NCBI GenBank assembly: GCA_015062535.1
Contig: SUUK01000004.1
Span: forward strand, 1 to 64,000
DNA: 64,000 bases
Direction of reading: 5' to 3'
Source: Alphaproteobacteria bacterium
GTDB taxonomy: Bacteria; Pseudomonadota; Alphaproteobacteria; RF32; CAG-239
Both the position numbers and the translations under genes were made by a program. Below the pieces are notes generated by a model, which had not been told where the DNA came from, made no database searches, and saw only the letters and a program-made list of their open reading frames with translations. The first letter of the stretch is position 1; every line of letters starts with the position of its first letter. Of the stretch, positions 1 through 8,250 are shown piece by piece.

Positions 1-1
1 T

Positions 2-124
2 ACTGGTGGTGGTACTGGTGGCGGTACTGGTGGTGGTACTGGTGGTGGTACTGGTGGCGGTACTGGTGGTGGTACTGGTGGTGGTACTGGTGGCGGTACT
101 GGTGGCGGTACTGGTGGTGGTACT
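2..124 (+). repeat. 12-bp tandem repeat encoding Thr-Gly-Gly-Gly
   Basis: Ten consecutive 12-base units (ACTGGTGGTGGT, or with GGC in the third codon) run from the window edge to about 121, then a degenerate eleventh. Variation is confined to the third base of one Gly codon. The array continues beyond the window, so the total copy number is unknown. The unit is a multiple of three, so copy-number change would alter linker length without breaking the frame. Confidence 0.9.
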
Positions 125-481
125 GGTGGAGCTTCAGAAGACGGCGATGAAACAGAAGCATTAGATAATAATGAAGACAATCAAAATGAAGCTTTAGAAG
201 ATACAACAGATAATAACAACAATTCAGAATCTGAAAATGATCCACATGATGATGGTGTTAATAGCACAAGCGAGGAATTAAATGATACAAGATCTCATGC
301 AGAAGAATTAGCTAGAAATGTTGAAAATGCTATTGCACATGGTGAGGGATTTAGTATAACAGATCAAATGGCTCTTGAAATTGCAGTTAAAGCGCTAAGG
401 GATGCTATGCAAAGTGATGATGCTAATCTTATCAATGATAAAATTAACGAGCTTTCAAGTCTATTTTCAGGAAATAGATAA
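2..481 (+). CDS. C-terminal part of a Gly/Thr-repeat, acidic-tail protein (5' truncated by window edge)
   Basis: An open frame runs from the first bases to a TAA at 479-481 with no start in the window, so the N-terminus lies upstream. The visible part begins with about ten tandem Thr-Gly-Gly-Gly units, then an acidic Asn/Asp/Glu-rich stretch. A roughly 60-residue C-terminal segment of helical character follows and ends Leu-Phe-Ser-Gly-Asn-Arg. I do not recognise the family. The Gly-rich linker followed by an acidic region resembles a flexible surface or envelope protein. It lies 145 bp upstream of a regulator gene on the same strand and may belong to the same accessory block. Confidence 0.7.
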   Translation, partial: TGGGTGGGTGGGTGGGTGGGTGGGTGGGTGGGTGGGTGGGTGGASEDGDETEALDNNEDNQNEALEDTTDNNNNSESENDPHDDGVNSTSEELNDTRSHAEELARNVENAIAHGEGFSITDQMALEIAVKALRDAMQSDDANLINDKINELSSLFSGNR

Positions 482-626
482 TGTATAAATTATATTGTTT
501 TATGGTTTTAGACTCTCTTTGACAAAAGTTATACAGATTTAAAAAAATTTTATCTTTTTGACTTGCATCTTTTTTTGGCAACACTATTATAAAAGAAAGT
601 TTATTATTCATTAGAGGTGATAAGTC

Positions 627-1598
627 ATGGAAGAAATTGTATTTCCAAATCAAATTAGAATTCAACGTAAAATGCATGGTGTTTCAATGCAAGATTTAGC
701 TGATAAATTAAGCATAAGTCTTTCAGCTATCTCAAAAATTGAAAAAGGTTATAGACGCTTAAATCAAGAGCAACTTTTGCTTGTTGCAGAAATTTTAGAT
801 TGTTCTTTACAAGATTTATATGTAAATGAACAAAACTCTCAACATGAAGTTGTTATTGCTTGGAAAAAGGAACAAGAACGTAGACAAGAAATAAACAAAA
901 GTAGCGGTCTAAAAGTACTTGGCGCTGCCTTAAGATATATTCGTAATGATAAGTCTTTGACTTTGATAGAGGTTGCAGAACGTGCTGACATGACTTTATC
1001 TGTATATCACAGAATCGAAATGGGTCAACGTGAAGTTTCTGATAAAGAATATAAAAATATTGCTAAAGCTTTAGATATGGAAGTTGATAACTTAAAAGCT
1101 GAAATCAAAAAACTTGATGAAGCTGGAGCTTTAGAAGAAATTATTACTCATAATGATACTAAATACAAAGTAAACAACATGACCAGAATGATTGCTGAAC
1201 AAAGTAGCTATATTGATATAGAGGCTTTAAAAGTTCCTGTTTACGGACTTTCTGGTACAGATGGAGCCATTATTATAGATAGAACAAATTCATCTAAAGA
1301 AGCTACAAAACCTGCAAATCTTTTTGAAAAAAGAGATGTATATGGAGTTAGTTTATGCACAAGACGTTTGGGGTCTATTCTTTCAAACAGAGCTGTTATG
1401 TTTGTAGCGCCTTCTGAAGTTGCAAGCGTTGGTGATATTGCTTTGTATTACAAATCAGAACAAGAAGCTTTTGTTGTTAGTGTTAGAGAAGATGAAACAG
1501 GGCAACTTTATGGTTTAATGTGGAATCCTGAAGAAAGAATTTATTTCAACAATGATGACTTTAATAGAATCCACAAAGTTGTAGATATAGCTTTGTAA
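627..1598 (+). CDS. Double-HTH (XRE family) regulator with C-terminal S24-like region
   Basis: A protein of 323 residues with two Cro/C1-type helix-turn-helix domains: residues about 8-64 (recognition region around SLSAISKIEKG) and about 96-158 (around TLSVYHRIEMG). The C-terminal 120 residues, from VPVYGLSG onward, have the beta-rich look of LexA/S24 peptidase-like folds, but I see no clear Gly-Asp-Ser-Met catalytic serine motif, so self-cleavage is doubtful. An AGAGGTG ribosome binding site lies 8 bases before ATG 627. Its position directly ahead of the acidic and secretin-like genes suggests it controls that block; this is inference. Duplicated HTH domains in one chain could bind a long or tandem operator without dimerising. 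Confidence 0.75.
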   Translation: MEEIVFPNQIRIQRKMHGVSMQDLADKLSISLSAISKIEKGYRRLNQEQLLLVAEILDCSLQDLYVNEQNSQHEVVIAWKKEQERRQEINKSSGLKVLGAALRYIRNDKSLTLIEVAERADMTLSVYHRIEMGQREVSDKEYKNIAKALDMEVDNLKAEIKKLDEAGALEEIITHNDTKYKVNNMTRMIAEQSSYIDIEALKVPVYGLSGTDGAIIIDRTNSSKEATKPANLFEKRDVYGVSLCTRRLGSILSNRAVMFVAPSEVASVGDIALYYKSEQEAFVVSVREDETGQLYGLMWNPEERIYFNNDDFNRIHKVVDIAL

Positions 1599-1655
1599 TT
1601 AGTTTTGATTATATAAAATAATATTATTGTTTTAATTTCATTTAGAGGTAGGGTC

Positions 1656-4280
1656 GTGGAAAATTTAAATGATGTAGAGTTCGGTAGTGATAAGAGTACT
1701 GAAGAAGCGCCAATTTTGGTTGCTCAACGTTATTTGAACATCTATAGACAAGTACATATTTTTAATAAAGCCAAAAGAGATCAATTTGATGATGAACTAT
1801 TGGCTTTGCCTCCTACAATAACAGACTTCTTCAAACGTATGCCTGGTGGTAGACTTCTTGTTGAACATATTGAAGAAGTAAAGACAGAACGAGGAATCGC
1901 TTTTGTTAAATCCAATAAAGAAGATTTTGCAGAAGGAAGCGGTACATCATCTACGCCTGCTCCTCAATCTGGTGCTGTTGTTCCTGTTGGAGTTGGAGGG
2001 AGCGTTACTGTTGATGCTTCATTTGCAGAAGCTCTTGCTCAATCTATGGCTACTGCTTTTAGTCAGAATCCTATCCAAACTAATGTTTCTGGGAACTTTA
2101 CTCCTAGCGGAACTATTGATTTTGGAAATGCATTTGATGTAATTGCTGAGGAAATTAAAACATCTAGAGTGTGCGTTCTTGATATATTAAAAGAAACAAA
2201 AAGCATGACAGATTCTGTAATTGCATCTCAAGTTTCTATATCAAGAATCTTAGAAGGTATTTTATCTTCAAAAACAAAAGGTGACATTGGTGCTGCAGAT
2301 TTAAATAATCGTATAATAGCATCTCAAACATCTATTACAAAATTACTAGAAGGTCTTTACAACACTGGAAATGCAACAAAAGGTGATGTTTCCGCATATT
2401 TGAATATTGATAAAAAGTTACAAGACTTCAAAGCTGAAATAAAAAAAGAAGTTGAAACCACTATTCTTAACACTCTAAAAAATTTTGATGTAAACAAAGT
2501 ATCTTTGGTTAATGCTTTACCTTCATCACCAAATGATATTCTTGATACTGAGGACTATAGTGATATTAAAGAAGACAATACACCTTTAGAAACAACAAAT
2601 TTCAATACTGATGAAATATCGCAAAAGAAAAAGAAGAAAAAAAAGAAAAAGAATAAAAATCCTCAAGCAGAAAATACAAACAATAGTGAAGTATTAACAT
2701 CTGTTAGTGCACCAGTAGTTGGTGGTGTTATACATAATAAATTATTCAAACATGAAGATGATTTCAAAAATGTAAATCTTGACGAACCACCTATGGAATT
2801 TGATGAAGATATTTCTTTAGATATGGATGTAAATGAGACACCTGAAATTAGTTCTTTAGCATCTCTTGATAGCAATTTTACTGTTAAAGATATTGAGGAT
2901 GAAACTTCACAGGATATTGACGACGGATTATCTTTTGAACTTCCAAAACAAAGTTTCGTAGAAAAGAATACTGATGATATCAACGAATCGTTTGATGAAA
3001 GTTCTTTATCAGAAGAGCTTGATGATGGATTATCTTTTGTTTTACCAGAACAAGGTGCTTTACTCAAACAAGAATTAGAGAACACCGATCAAACAATAAA
3101 AATAGACAATAGCTTAGAAGAGTTTGATTTAGTAAAACAATTTCCTGAAGATGATGGGCTTTCTTTTGACTTACCAGAAAAAGATATGGATTTAGATGAT
3201 ATATCTGTTGATGATACAGATTTAGATGGAAATTTCTCTAAAGATTATGAGACAATTCAAACCTCTAATCTAAACAAAACCCAACAAACAAATAATATTG
3301 ATTTAGATAACTTTTTATCAAGTGGTGAAGAAATATCTTTTGAAGAAACTTCTTATGAAAATAAAGCAACCAATACACAATCTGATGTAGATTTAACAGC
3401 TGTTAACTTTGACAACATAAATACCATTGAAGATGCATCATTAGATGATTTTTCTAAAGCAAATTCTTTTGAAGAATCTGTTTTAGAAGCAAATAACGAG
3501 AGTATTTTTGATTATTCAAATGATGACGAATTAAGTATTCATGATAATGATACTTCGTTTGAACGATTTAATGAAATGACTAAAGAGGAAAATCTTGTTG
3601 AGGAAAACAATGACCTTGAATTAGATAATTTCTTTGCTAACAATATGACAGAAAATAGCACTATAACAGAAGAGGAAAACAATAATATACCTAGTGACAA
3701 TATTTTTGAAGAAAATAACATAGCTCCAGAATCGACTGAATCTACAGATATTGATAGCTTCTTAAATTTTAACGAAGATTCAACAAATAAACAAACTATA
3801 GAAGAAGATGATACAATAATAGAAGTAGATTTAGCAGATGATGTTATAACAAAAGAAACTATTACAAGTACTGAGCAGCCTCAGAGTAGATATTCTGCTG
3901 AACTTGACAAAATAAGAGCAGCATTAACATCAGAAAATGTAGATTTATCTACTCTTGACGAGCCTATTGCTCTAGATGATTATAGCGATGATGAAAATAT
4001 TTCTGATGATTATGATGGTATTACATCTAATACTGACGACGATCAAGAATGGGAATATGAGTATGTTGAAGAAGACGATGATAATACAATTCAAGATACA
4101 AATACCGTTATCGCTGAAGAAAACATCACTTCAACATCATCTGATAACCAAGAGGATTGGGAATGGGAGTATGTAGACGAGAATGGAAATCCTATTGAAG
4201 GAGATGAAAATTCTGAAGATTGGGAATGGGAATATGTTGAAGAAAACGAAGAAGAAAATAATCAAGATAATAACCAATAA
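1656..4280 (+). CDS. Very acidic 874-residue protein with poly-Lys tract and repeated WEWEYV and DDGLSF motifs
   Basis: Unknown family. The GTG start at 1656 is preceded by AGAGG at seven bases. Residues 1 to about 95 form a compact, mixed-charge segment, then a Gly/Ser/Val linker and a helical region to about 285. A run of about ten lysines near residue 325 follows. The remaining 540 residues are almost entirely Asp/Glu/Asn/Ser and look disordered. Inside it the motif DDGLSF-x-LP occurs three times (around residues 430, 465 and 505), and the C-terminus has three copies of W-E-x-E-Y-V-[DE]-E. There is no signal peptide or membrane segment, so it is probably cytoplasmic or a secreted substrate. 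It lies between the regulator and the secretin-like gene on the same strand. Antisense frames here are shadows. Confidence 0.65.
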   Translation: MENLNDVEFGSDKSTEEAPILVAQRYLNIYRQVHIFNKAKRDQFDDELLALPPTITDFFKRMPGGRLLVEHIEEVKTERGIAFVKSNKEDFAEGSGTSSTPAPQSGAVVPVGVGGSVTVDASFAEALAQSMATAFSQNPIQTNVSGNFTPSGTIDFGNAFDVIAEEIKTSRVCVLDILKETKSMTDSVIASQVSISRILEGILSSKTKGDIGAADLNNRIIASQTSITKLLEGLYNTGNATKGDVSAYLNIDKKLQDFKAEIKKEVETTILNTLKNFDVNKVSLVNALPSSPNDILDTEDYSDIKEDNTPLETTNFNTDEISQKKKKKKKKKNKNPQAENTNNSEVLTSVSAPVVGGVIHNKLFKHEDDFKNVNLDEPPMEFDEDISLDMDVNETPEISSLASLDSNFTVKDIEDETSQDIDDGLSFELPKQSFVEKNTDDINESFDESSLSEELDDGLSFVLPEQGALLKQELENTDQTIKIDNSLEEFDLVKQFPEDDGLSFDLPEKDMDLDDISVDDTDLDGNFSKDYETIQTSNLNKTQQTNNIDLDNFLSSGEEISFEETSYENKATNTQSDVDLTAVNFDNINTIEDASLDDFSKANSFEESVLEANNESIFDYSNDDELSIHDNDTSFERFNEMTKEENLVEENNDLELDNFFANNMTENSTITEEENNNIPSDNIFEENNIAPESTESTDIDSFLNFNEDSTNKQTIEEDDTIIEVDLADDVITKETITSTEQPQSRYSAELDKIRAALTSENVDLSTLDEPIALDDYSDDENISDDYDGITSNTDDDQEWEYEYVEEDDDNTIQDTNTVIAEENITSTSSDNQEDWEWEYVDENGNPIEGDENSEDWEWEYVEENEEENNQDNNQ

Positions 4281-4340
4281 TAAATTGTTTACAAATAGCT
4301 TTGTTTGCTTTAGTTTTTTTTATAGATAAAGGTGAGGGAC

Positions 4341-4844
4341 ATGGAAGAAAACAGTGAGGTACAAGTTACAAAAGAATCTCTTTGGTACATAGATAATTAT
4401 GTACTAATTAGGGATTATTATGATCGTACCGTTTCTAGAATAGCAGCAAGATGTATTCGCAAAGGAAATATTGCTGTTGAAGATTACCCTTTTTATTCAT
4501 ACATCATTGATGTTTTAGATGAATTATGCGAAACAGGTAATTACATAATTTCTCACAAAGAGCTGCATCCTTATGTTGAAAAGAAGATAAAAGGAGGAGT
4601 TAAAGCTCTTGAAGATAATCTTAGTTTATACAAGCAAGAATTAGATAGAAATGCATCGGTTGAGATGACAGCGAAAACTGATGCAGACTTAAGTGCTGCA
4701 AAAAATGCTTTTGAAGGTTTTACAAACCAAGCCAACACACCAATAAATGGTGCTGGTCAAAGTATAGATGATGTTATAGCAAAGCTTACAGCTGAGCAAA
4801 ATAAACTTACAAATTCAAAAGATGAAAGTGATGATAATGTCTAA
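4341..4844 (+). CDS. Small unknown cytoplasmic protein of the secretin-like cluster
   Basis: About 167 residues from ATG 4341; an in-frame GTG at 4332 lies inside the AAAGGTGAGG ribosome binding site, so the ATG is preferred. The first 100 residues are Tyr-rich and helical (from SLWYIDNYV to VEKKIKGG) and the rest is a Gln/Asn-containing tail. It has no signal peptide or membrane span. Its 3' end overlaps the start of the next gene by eight bases, which implies translational coupling with the secretin-like lipoprotein. I do not recognise the family. A chaperone or adaptor role for the neighbouring acidic protein is possible, but nothing in the sequence shows it. Confidence 0.6.
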   Translation: MEENSEVQVTKESLWYIDNYVLIRDYYDRTVSRIAARCIRKGNIAVEDYPFYSYIIDVLDELCETGNYIISHKELHPYVEKKIKGGVKALEDNLSLYKQELDRNASVEMTAKTDADLSAAKNAFEGFTNQANTPINGAGQSIDDVIAKLTAEQNKLTNSKDESDDNV

Positions 4845-6114
4845 AATTTTAAAAAAATATCAACGCTTATTTTTATTGGTTTTATTATTTAACGTTACTG
4901 CTTGTAATGTGCATAAGGATACAGAAGAAATTATTTTTAAAAATATTACTTCTGACAATTCGTCAAACAAATATTCTGTATTACCTCAGCTAGACCCTAA
5001 TATGATTAGAACTACATTTAGAGCTAATGATTTAGACTTAGAAACACCATTGCGCTGTAATGTAAATTGGAAAACTCAAGAAATGGTGCAAATTTTACCA
5101 CATAATAATGTATCTTTCAAATTAGAGAGAAATGATATTGATAATACTTTGCCTGATTTTGAAGTAAGAGATTTTAGTTTTGACAATGTGTCTGCCGACC
5201 AAGCTTTACTTACATTAACAAAAGAAGCAGGGATAACTTTGGTTGCAAAAGATGCTCCATACCCAATGTTATATGGTAATGAACTAAACGGGAGCTTTAA
5301 AGAGGTTGTTGAAAAAATATCTCAATCGGCAGATTTATTCTATAGATTTGATGCCAAAACAAATTCTCTTATTTTAAGTAGAAGAGCTAGTTTTACTCTA
5401 TACATTCCAAACTCTAGAACTTTAATGCTTGGCTTTTTAGATGTTTTAAGAGGCGCAGGCATTACAGATATGGTTACAAATTGGCGTGATTATTCCGTTA
5501 CTTTTGAAGCTAATCTAGAAACAAAAGATAAGATTGTAGGTTTAATAAATGATTTTGAAAATAATCCAACAATGGTTATGTATGACGTTAGCATTTTTAG
5601 AGCAATTGCTAAAGAGCCTTGTGGTATTGTTTGGAATGATTTATTAAAAGATTTTGATTTTGGGAGTATTGCCACAGCTCAAACAGGTGTAATTGGTAGA
5701 ATGCTTACAGTTACTAATGATATATCAATAGAACACCTAAAAACTTTTGTTAGCAAATATGCTGATATTCAAGATATTTCAGAAGGTAGATTTGTTGTGC
5801 CAACACAATGGTTTTCAAGATTTGACGTAGGTCGTTGTGGTAAATTAGACAATATGGAATACCCTTTATCTGTTTTAGCAAAGGCCGGAATCGAAAAGAA
5901 CAACAGAATCTTGTCTGAAATAACTTTAGATACAACAGAAGGCGAGATTACAAAATTTAAAGCACGCAATAGACTTGGTGAAAACTTTTTAATTATAGGT
6001 TTACCTAGTGAAATTTTTGGGCCAGCAAAACAAGGAACAGAAACTATCGTATTTATTGTTCCAAGATTGGTTAGAATGCTTAAGACTGACGAAAAGATAA
6101 AGAACAAAATTTAA
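4837..6114 (+). CDS. Secretin-like outer-membrane lipoprotein (PilN/type IVB pilus-like)
   Basis: The chain is 425 residues from ATG 4837. An N-terminal lipoprotein signal ends in the lipobox VTAC with the modified Cys at about 22, so it should be lipidated and sorted to the outer membrane. Residues about 115-190 (DFSFDNVSADQALLTL onward) resemble the STN/secretin N0 domain, followed by a second small alpha/beta domain to about 250. The C-terminus ends with GTETIVFIVPRLV, matching the secretin consensus strand E-L-x-x-F-I-T-P-R-I-V. Lipoprotein secretins are known from type IVB pili (PilN, BfpB). Here the multimerisation part is short and divergent, so whether it forms a ring is open. The ATG overlaps the upstream gene and the next gene begins 9 bp downstream. 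Confidence 0.6.
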   Translation: MSKILKKYQRLFLLVLLFNVTACNVHKDTEEIIFKNITSDNSSNKYSVLPQLDPNMIRTTFRANDLDLETPLRCNVNWKTQEMVQILPHNNVSFKLERNDIDNTLPDFEVRDFSFDNVSADQALLTLTKEAGITLVAKDAPYPMLYGNELNGSFKEVVEKISQSADLFYRFDAKTNSLILSRRASFTLYIPNSRTLMLGFLDVLRGAGITDMVTNWRDYSVTFEANLETKDKIVGLINDFENNPTMVMYDVSIFRAIAKEPCGIVWNDLLKDFDFGSIATAQTGVIGRMLTVTNDISIEHLKTFVSKYADIQDISEGRFVVPTQWFSRFDVGRCGKLDNMEYPLSVLAKAGIEKNNRILSEITLDTTEGEITKFKARNRLGENFLIIGLPSEIFGPAKQGTETIVFIVPRLVRMLKTDEKIKNKI

Positions 6115-6123
6115 TGGGTGATA

Positions 6124-6882
6124 ATGATGGATGATAAAACATTAGATAGTTTTTTAGAAAATAATTTGCAACCTGCTAGCAATACTCAATTTTCTAATAA
6201 TGAAACACAACAACGTCCAAAACTTAGAAAAATAAAGAGGGCAAAACCTCGTGTTGTTCCTGATATTCCTCAAACACCTCAAAAAGAAAGTGTTGATCAA
6301 GAACCTAACAAAAATGAAATAGATGCTTTTTTATCAAGCGAAATTGAAGATAATAATATTGAAGAAGTTAGCTCTAATACGTCTACGGATCTTATAACAG
6401 CAACTCAAGCAAATGAAATTACTTCTGATTTAGAATATGAAAATCCTTACGTATTAGAAGGGCTGCCACCTGATTTGGACTATAACTCTAGTGAATATAT
6501 GCACGAAGAAGAACTTTCTGGCTATGTGAAGAAAAATATTTTGGTTGCAGTTTCTGCTATATGTTTGATATTAGGGTTATTTATTGGGAAAACTTTGTTT
6601 TCATCACAAAAAGTAGAAAAACACGGCTTAGAAGGAGTTGTAATAAATGAGGATGTTCCTGCTGGTCGACCAAGATGTGGATTAACAGATAAAAGTCAAG
6701 CTTGTGTTTTTTATTTGATGAATTGGTACAAACAAGAGTTAAATGGTAGAGATTTTTACAAACTAGCGGCGCAACTTACTGGACGAGAAGATTATATGAT
6801 TGAAACAGATAATCTTAGATATGCTACTGTAAAAATTAAACCAGGACATTTTGCACAGCTAAATATTCCTGCATTAAAATAA
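6124..6882 (+). CDS. Bitopic membrane protein with acidic cytoplasmic N-terminus, cluster partner of the secretin-like protein
   Basis: About 252 residues. The start is ATG 6124 or 6127; an in-frame GTG at 6118 is part of the GGGTG ribosome binding site. The first 135 residues are hydrophilic, with a short basic patch (RKIKRAKPR) and many Asn/Glu. One transmembrane helix follows at about 137-158. The roughly 90-residue C-terminal domain is predicted periplasmic and contains two Cys near GRPRCGLTDKSQAC that could form a disulphide. This topology fits an inner-membrane adaptor linking a secretin-like channel to cytoplasmic parts, as PilP/GspC-type proteins do, but no family motif is visible. 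A terminator follows 10 bp after the stop, marking the end of the cluster. Confidence 0.6.
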   Translation: MMDDKTLDSFLENNLQPASNTQFSNNETQQRPKLRKIKRAKPRVVPDIPQTPQKESVDQEPNKNEIDAFLSSEIEDNNIEEVSSNTSTDLITATQANEITSDLEYENPYVLEGLPPDLDYNSSEYMHEEELSGYVKKNILVAVSAICLILGLFIGKTLFSSQKVEKHGLEGVVINEDVPAGRPRCGLTDKSQACVFYLMNWYKQELNGRDFYKLAAQLTGREDYMIETDNLRYATVKIKPGHFAQLNIPALK

Positions 6883-6890
6883 GAAATATA

Positions 6891-6927
6891 AAAAAATAAA
6901 CTACCAAATTGGTAGTTTATTTTTTTA
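6891..6927. terminator. Bidirectional intrinsic terminator
   Basis: A near-perfect 12-bp inverted repeat (ATAAACTACCAA at 6896-6907 and its complement at 6909-6920) is flanked by an A-run on the left and a T-run on the right. It can serve both the accessory operon reading rightward and the nagZ-tatA operon reading leftward. Confidence 0.85.
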
Positions 6928-6939
6928 TTTGCCTTAACT

Positions 6940-7176
6940 TTATTCTTCACTTTCTTTTTTTGAACTTTTCTTTTCAGTATTTTCTTTTTTAGATTTTTCA
7001 ATTTTAGAGCTTGCTTTTTCTTGCACATCTTGTGCTTTTTCTTTTAATTCTTTAGATACCTTTTTACCTGCATCTACAATATGAGGAACTTCACTTTTTA
7101 CTTTATCCATAATATGAGGCAATCTTTCAGCATTATATATAGCAAAGACAACAATTATAACTAATACCCAAATCAT
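6940..7176 (-). CDS. tatA: Twin-arginine translocase subunit TatA/E-like
   Basis: A 78-residue protein with one N-terminal membrane helix (residues 2-15), a short hinge with AERLP corresponding to the usual F-G-x-x-x-L-P element, an amphipathic helix, and a long Lys/Glu/Ser tail: the TatA/B layout. The canonical Phe-Gly before the amphipathic helix is replaced by Tyr-Asn-Ala, so it is divergent, and TatB cannot be excluded. ATG 7176 overlaps the nagZ stop as TGATG, with the ribosome binding site inside the last nagZ codons. In many alphaproteobacteria this operon continues tatB-tatC; here it ends in a terminator, so partner genes must lie elsewhere or be absent. Confidence 0.7.
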   Translation of the reverse strand: MIWVLVIIVVFAIYNAERLPHIMDKVKSEVPHIVDAGKKVSKELKEKAQDVQEKASSKIEKSKKENTEKKSSKKESEE

Positions 7177-8240
7177 CAAAAATCTCCTTTCTTTTGCATC
7201 TGATGTAAAACTTCTGTCGCATCATAAGAATATTCTTTATTAAGATACTCTTTCATATCTTTCAAATAAGACGCTCTTAATGTATCAATATCAACAGCAT
7301 TTTTTTTATTATTAATTACTTTTTTTATGTTTGCAAACCTTATTAATGCTTTTTCACTCATAAATAAATTATTATTACATATTTCATACATTTCATTATA
7401 TTTTCCGGCGCAATAACATACAGCATCAAGCCCTGCTCCTAGAGCGCTTTTTATTTTATCTAAAAGATTGCCATTTATTGCATGCATATTTATGGCATCA
7501 CTAAGTAAAAAACCATTAAATCCTATAGTATTTCGTATAATTTTTGTTACGACTTTTTTAGAAATTGTTGTTGGATTTATTGCATCAATTTTATTTAATT
7601 TTATATGAGATGTCATTGCCAGAGGGTAATTAGAAAAAGCTTTTAAATAAATTATTTGTTTTTCTATTTCATCTATTGAAATATTGCTTTCAATTACATT
7701 TAAATGAGGATCTTTGCTTGTCGAAAAATGACCAGGAATATGCTTTATACAAGGACACACTCCCATTTTTATATATGTATCTGCTAAAGCTTTTGCATAT
7801 GATATTATTTTTTTATCATCTCCATCAAAACACCTATTTTCTAATACTTTGCTTTGACAGGCATCTTTTTTATCTACTACAGGAGAATAATTTATATTTA
7901 TTCCCAAATTATTTAGTTCATCAGAAATTAGTGTCGCTTGAATTTTACTATATTTTGTAGGAAAGTTTGTTAATGTTTCTTGATCAAGATACGAATACCC
8001 TCTTAACTCTTTTAATCTTGAAACACGCCCACCCTCTTCATCAACTGCTATTAAGACATCATCTCTGTTGATTGTGTTTTTTATATCCTCAACTAATTTT
8101 TTTACTTGAACATTGTCTTTTATATTTCGAGAAAATAATGTAATCCCCAAAGGGTTGCTTTTAGAAAAAAGATATTTTTCCCTATCAGTTAATTCATATC
8201 CTTCACAAGAAAGCATTGCTGCGGTAATTGGTTTTTCCAA
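7176..8240 (-). CDS. nagZ: Beta-N-acetylhexosaminidase NagZ (GH3), peptidoglycan recycling
   Basis: Cytoplasmic glycoside hydrolase family 3 enzyme that removes GlcNAc from anhydro-muropeptides. The signature KHIPGH is followed by the Asp-x-His pair (D177 and H179 from the chosen start) that serves as general acid/base in NagZ. LLSDAINM carries the catalytic nucleophile Asp248. The protein is 354 residues from a TTG start at 8240: AGGAG lies seven bases before this TTG and overlaps the TAG stop of the upstream SPOR gene. An upstream in-frame TTG at 8276 has no such site. The tatA start overlaps its stop codon. The order SPOR-nagZ followed by tat genes is typical of alphaproteobacteria, but scpA and scpB, usually between, are missing. 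Confidence 0.9.
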   Translation of the reverse strand: MEKPITAAMLSCEGYELTDREKYLFSKSNPLGITLFSRNIKDNVQVKKLVEDIKNTINRDDVLIAVDEEGGRVSRLKELRGYSYLDQETLTNFPTKYSKIQATLISDELNNLGININYSPVVDKKDACQSKVLENRCFDGDDKKIISYAKALADTYIKMGVCPCIKHIPGHFSTSKDPHLNVIESNISIDEIEKQIIYLKAFSNYPLAMTSHIKLNKIDAINPTTISKKVVTKIIRNTIGFNGFLLSDAINMHAINGNLLDKIKSALGAGLDAVCYCAGKYNEMYEICNNNLFMSEKALIRFANIKKVINNKKNAVDIDTLRASYLKDMKEYLNKEYSYDATEVLHQMQKKGDF

Positions 8241-8250
8241 TATATATCTC

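Noticed and set aside
2663..3085. 140-codon antisense frame inside the acidic protein gene.
   Set aside because: Ser-rich shadow of Asp/Glu codons, no ribosome binding site or recognisable domain.
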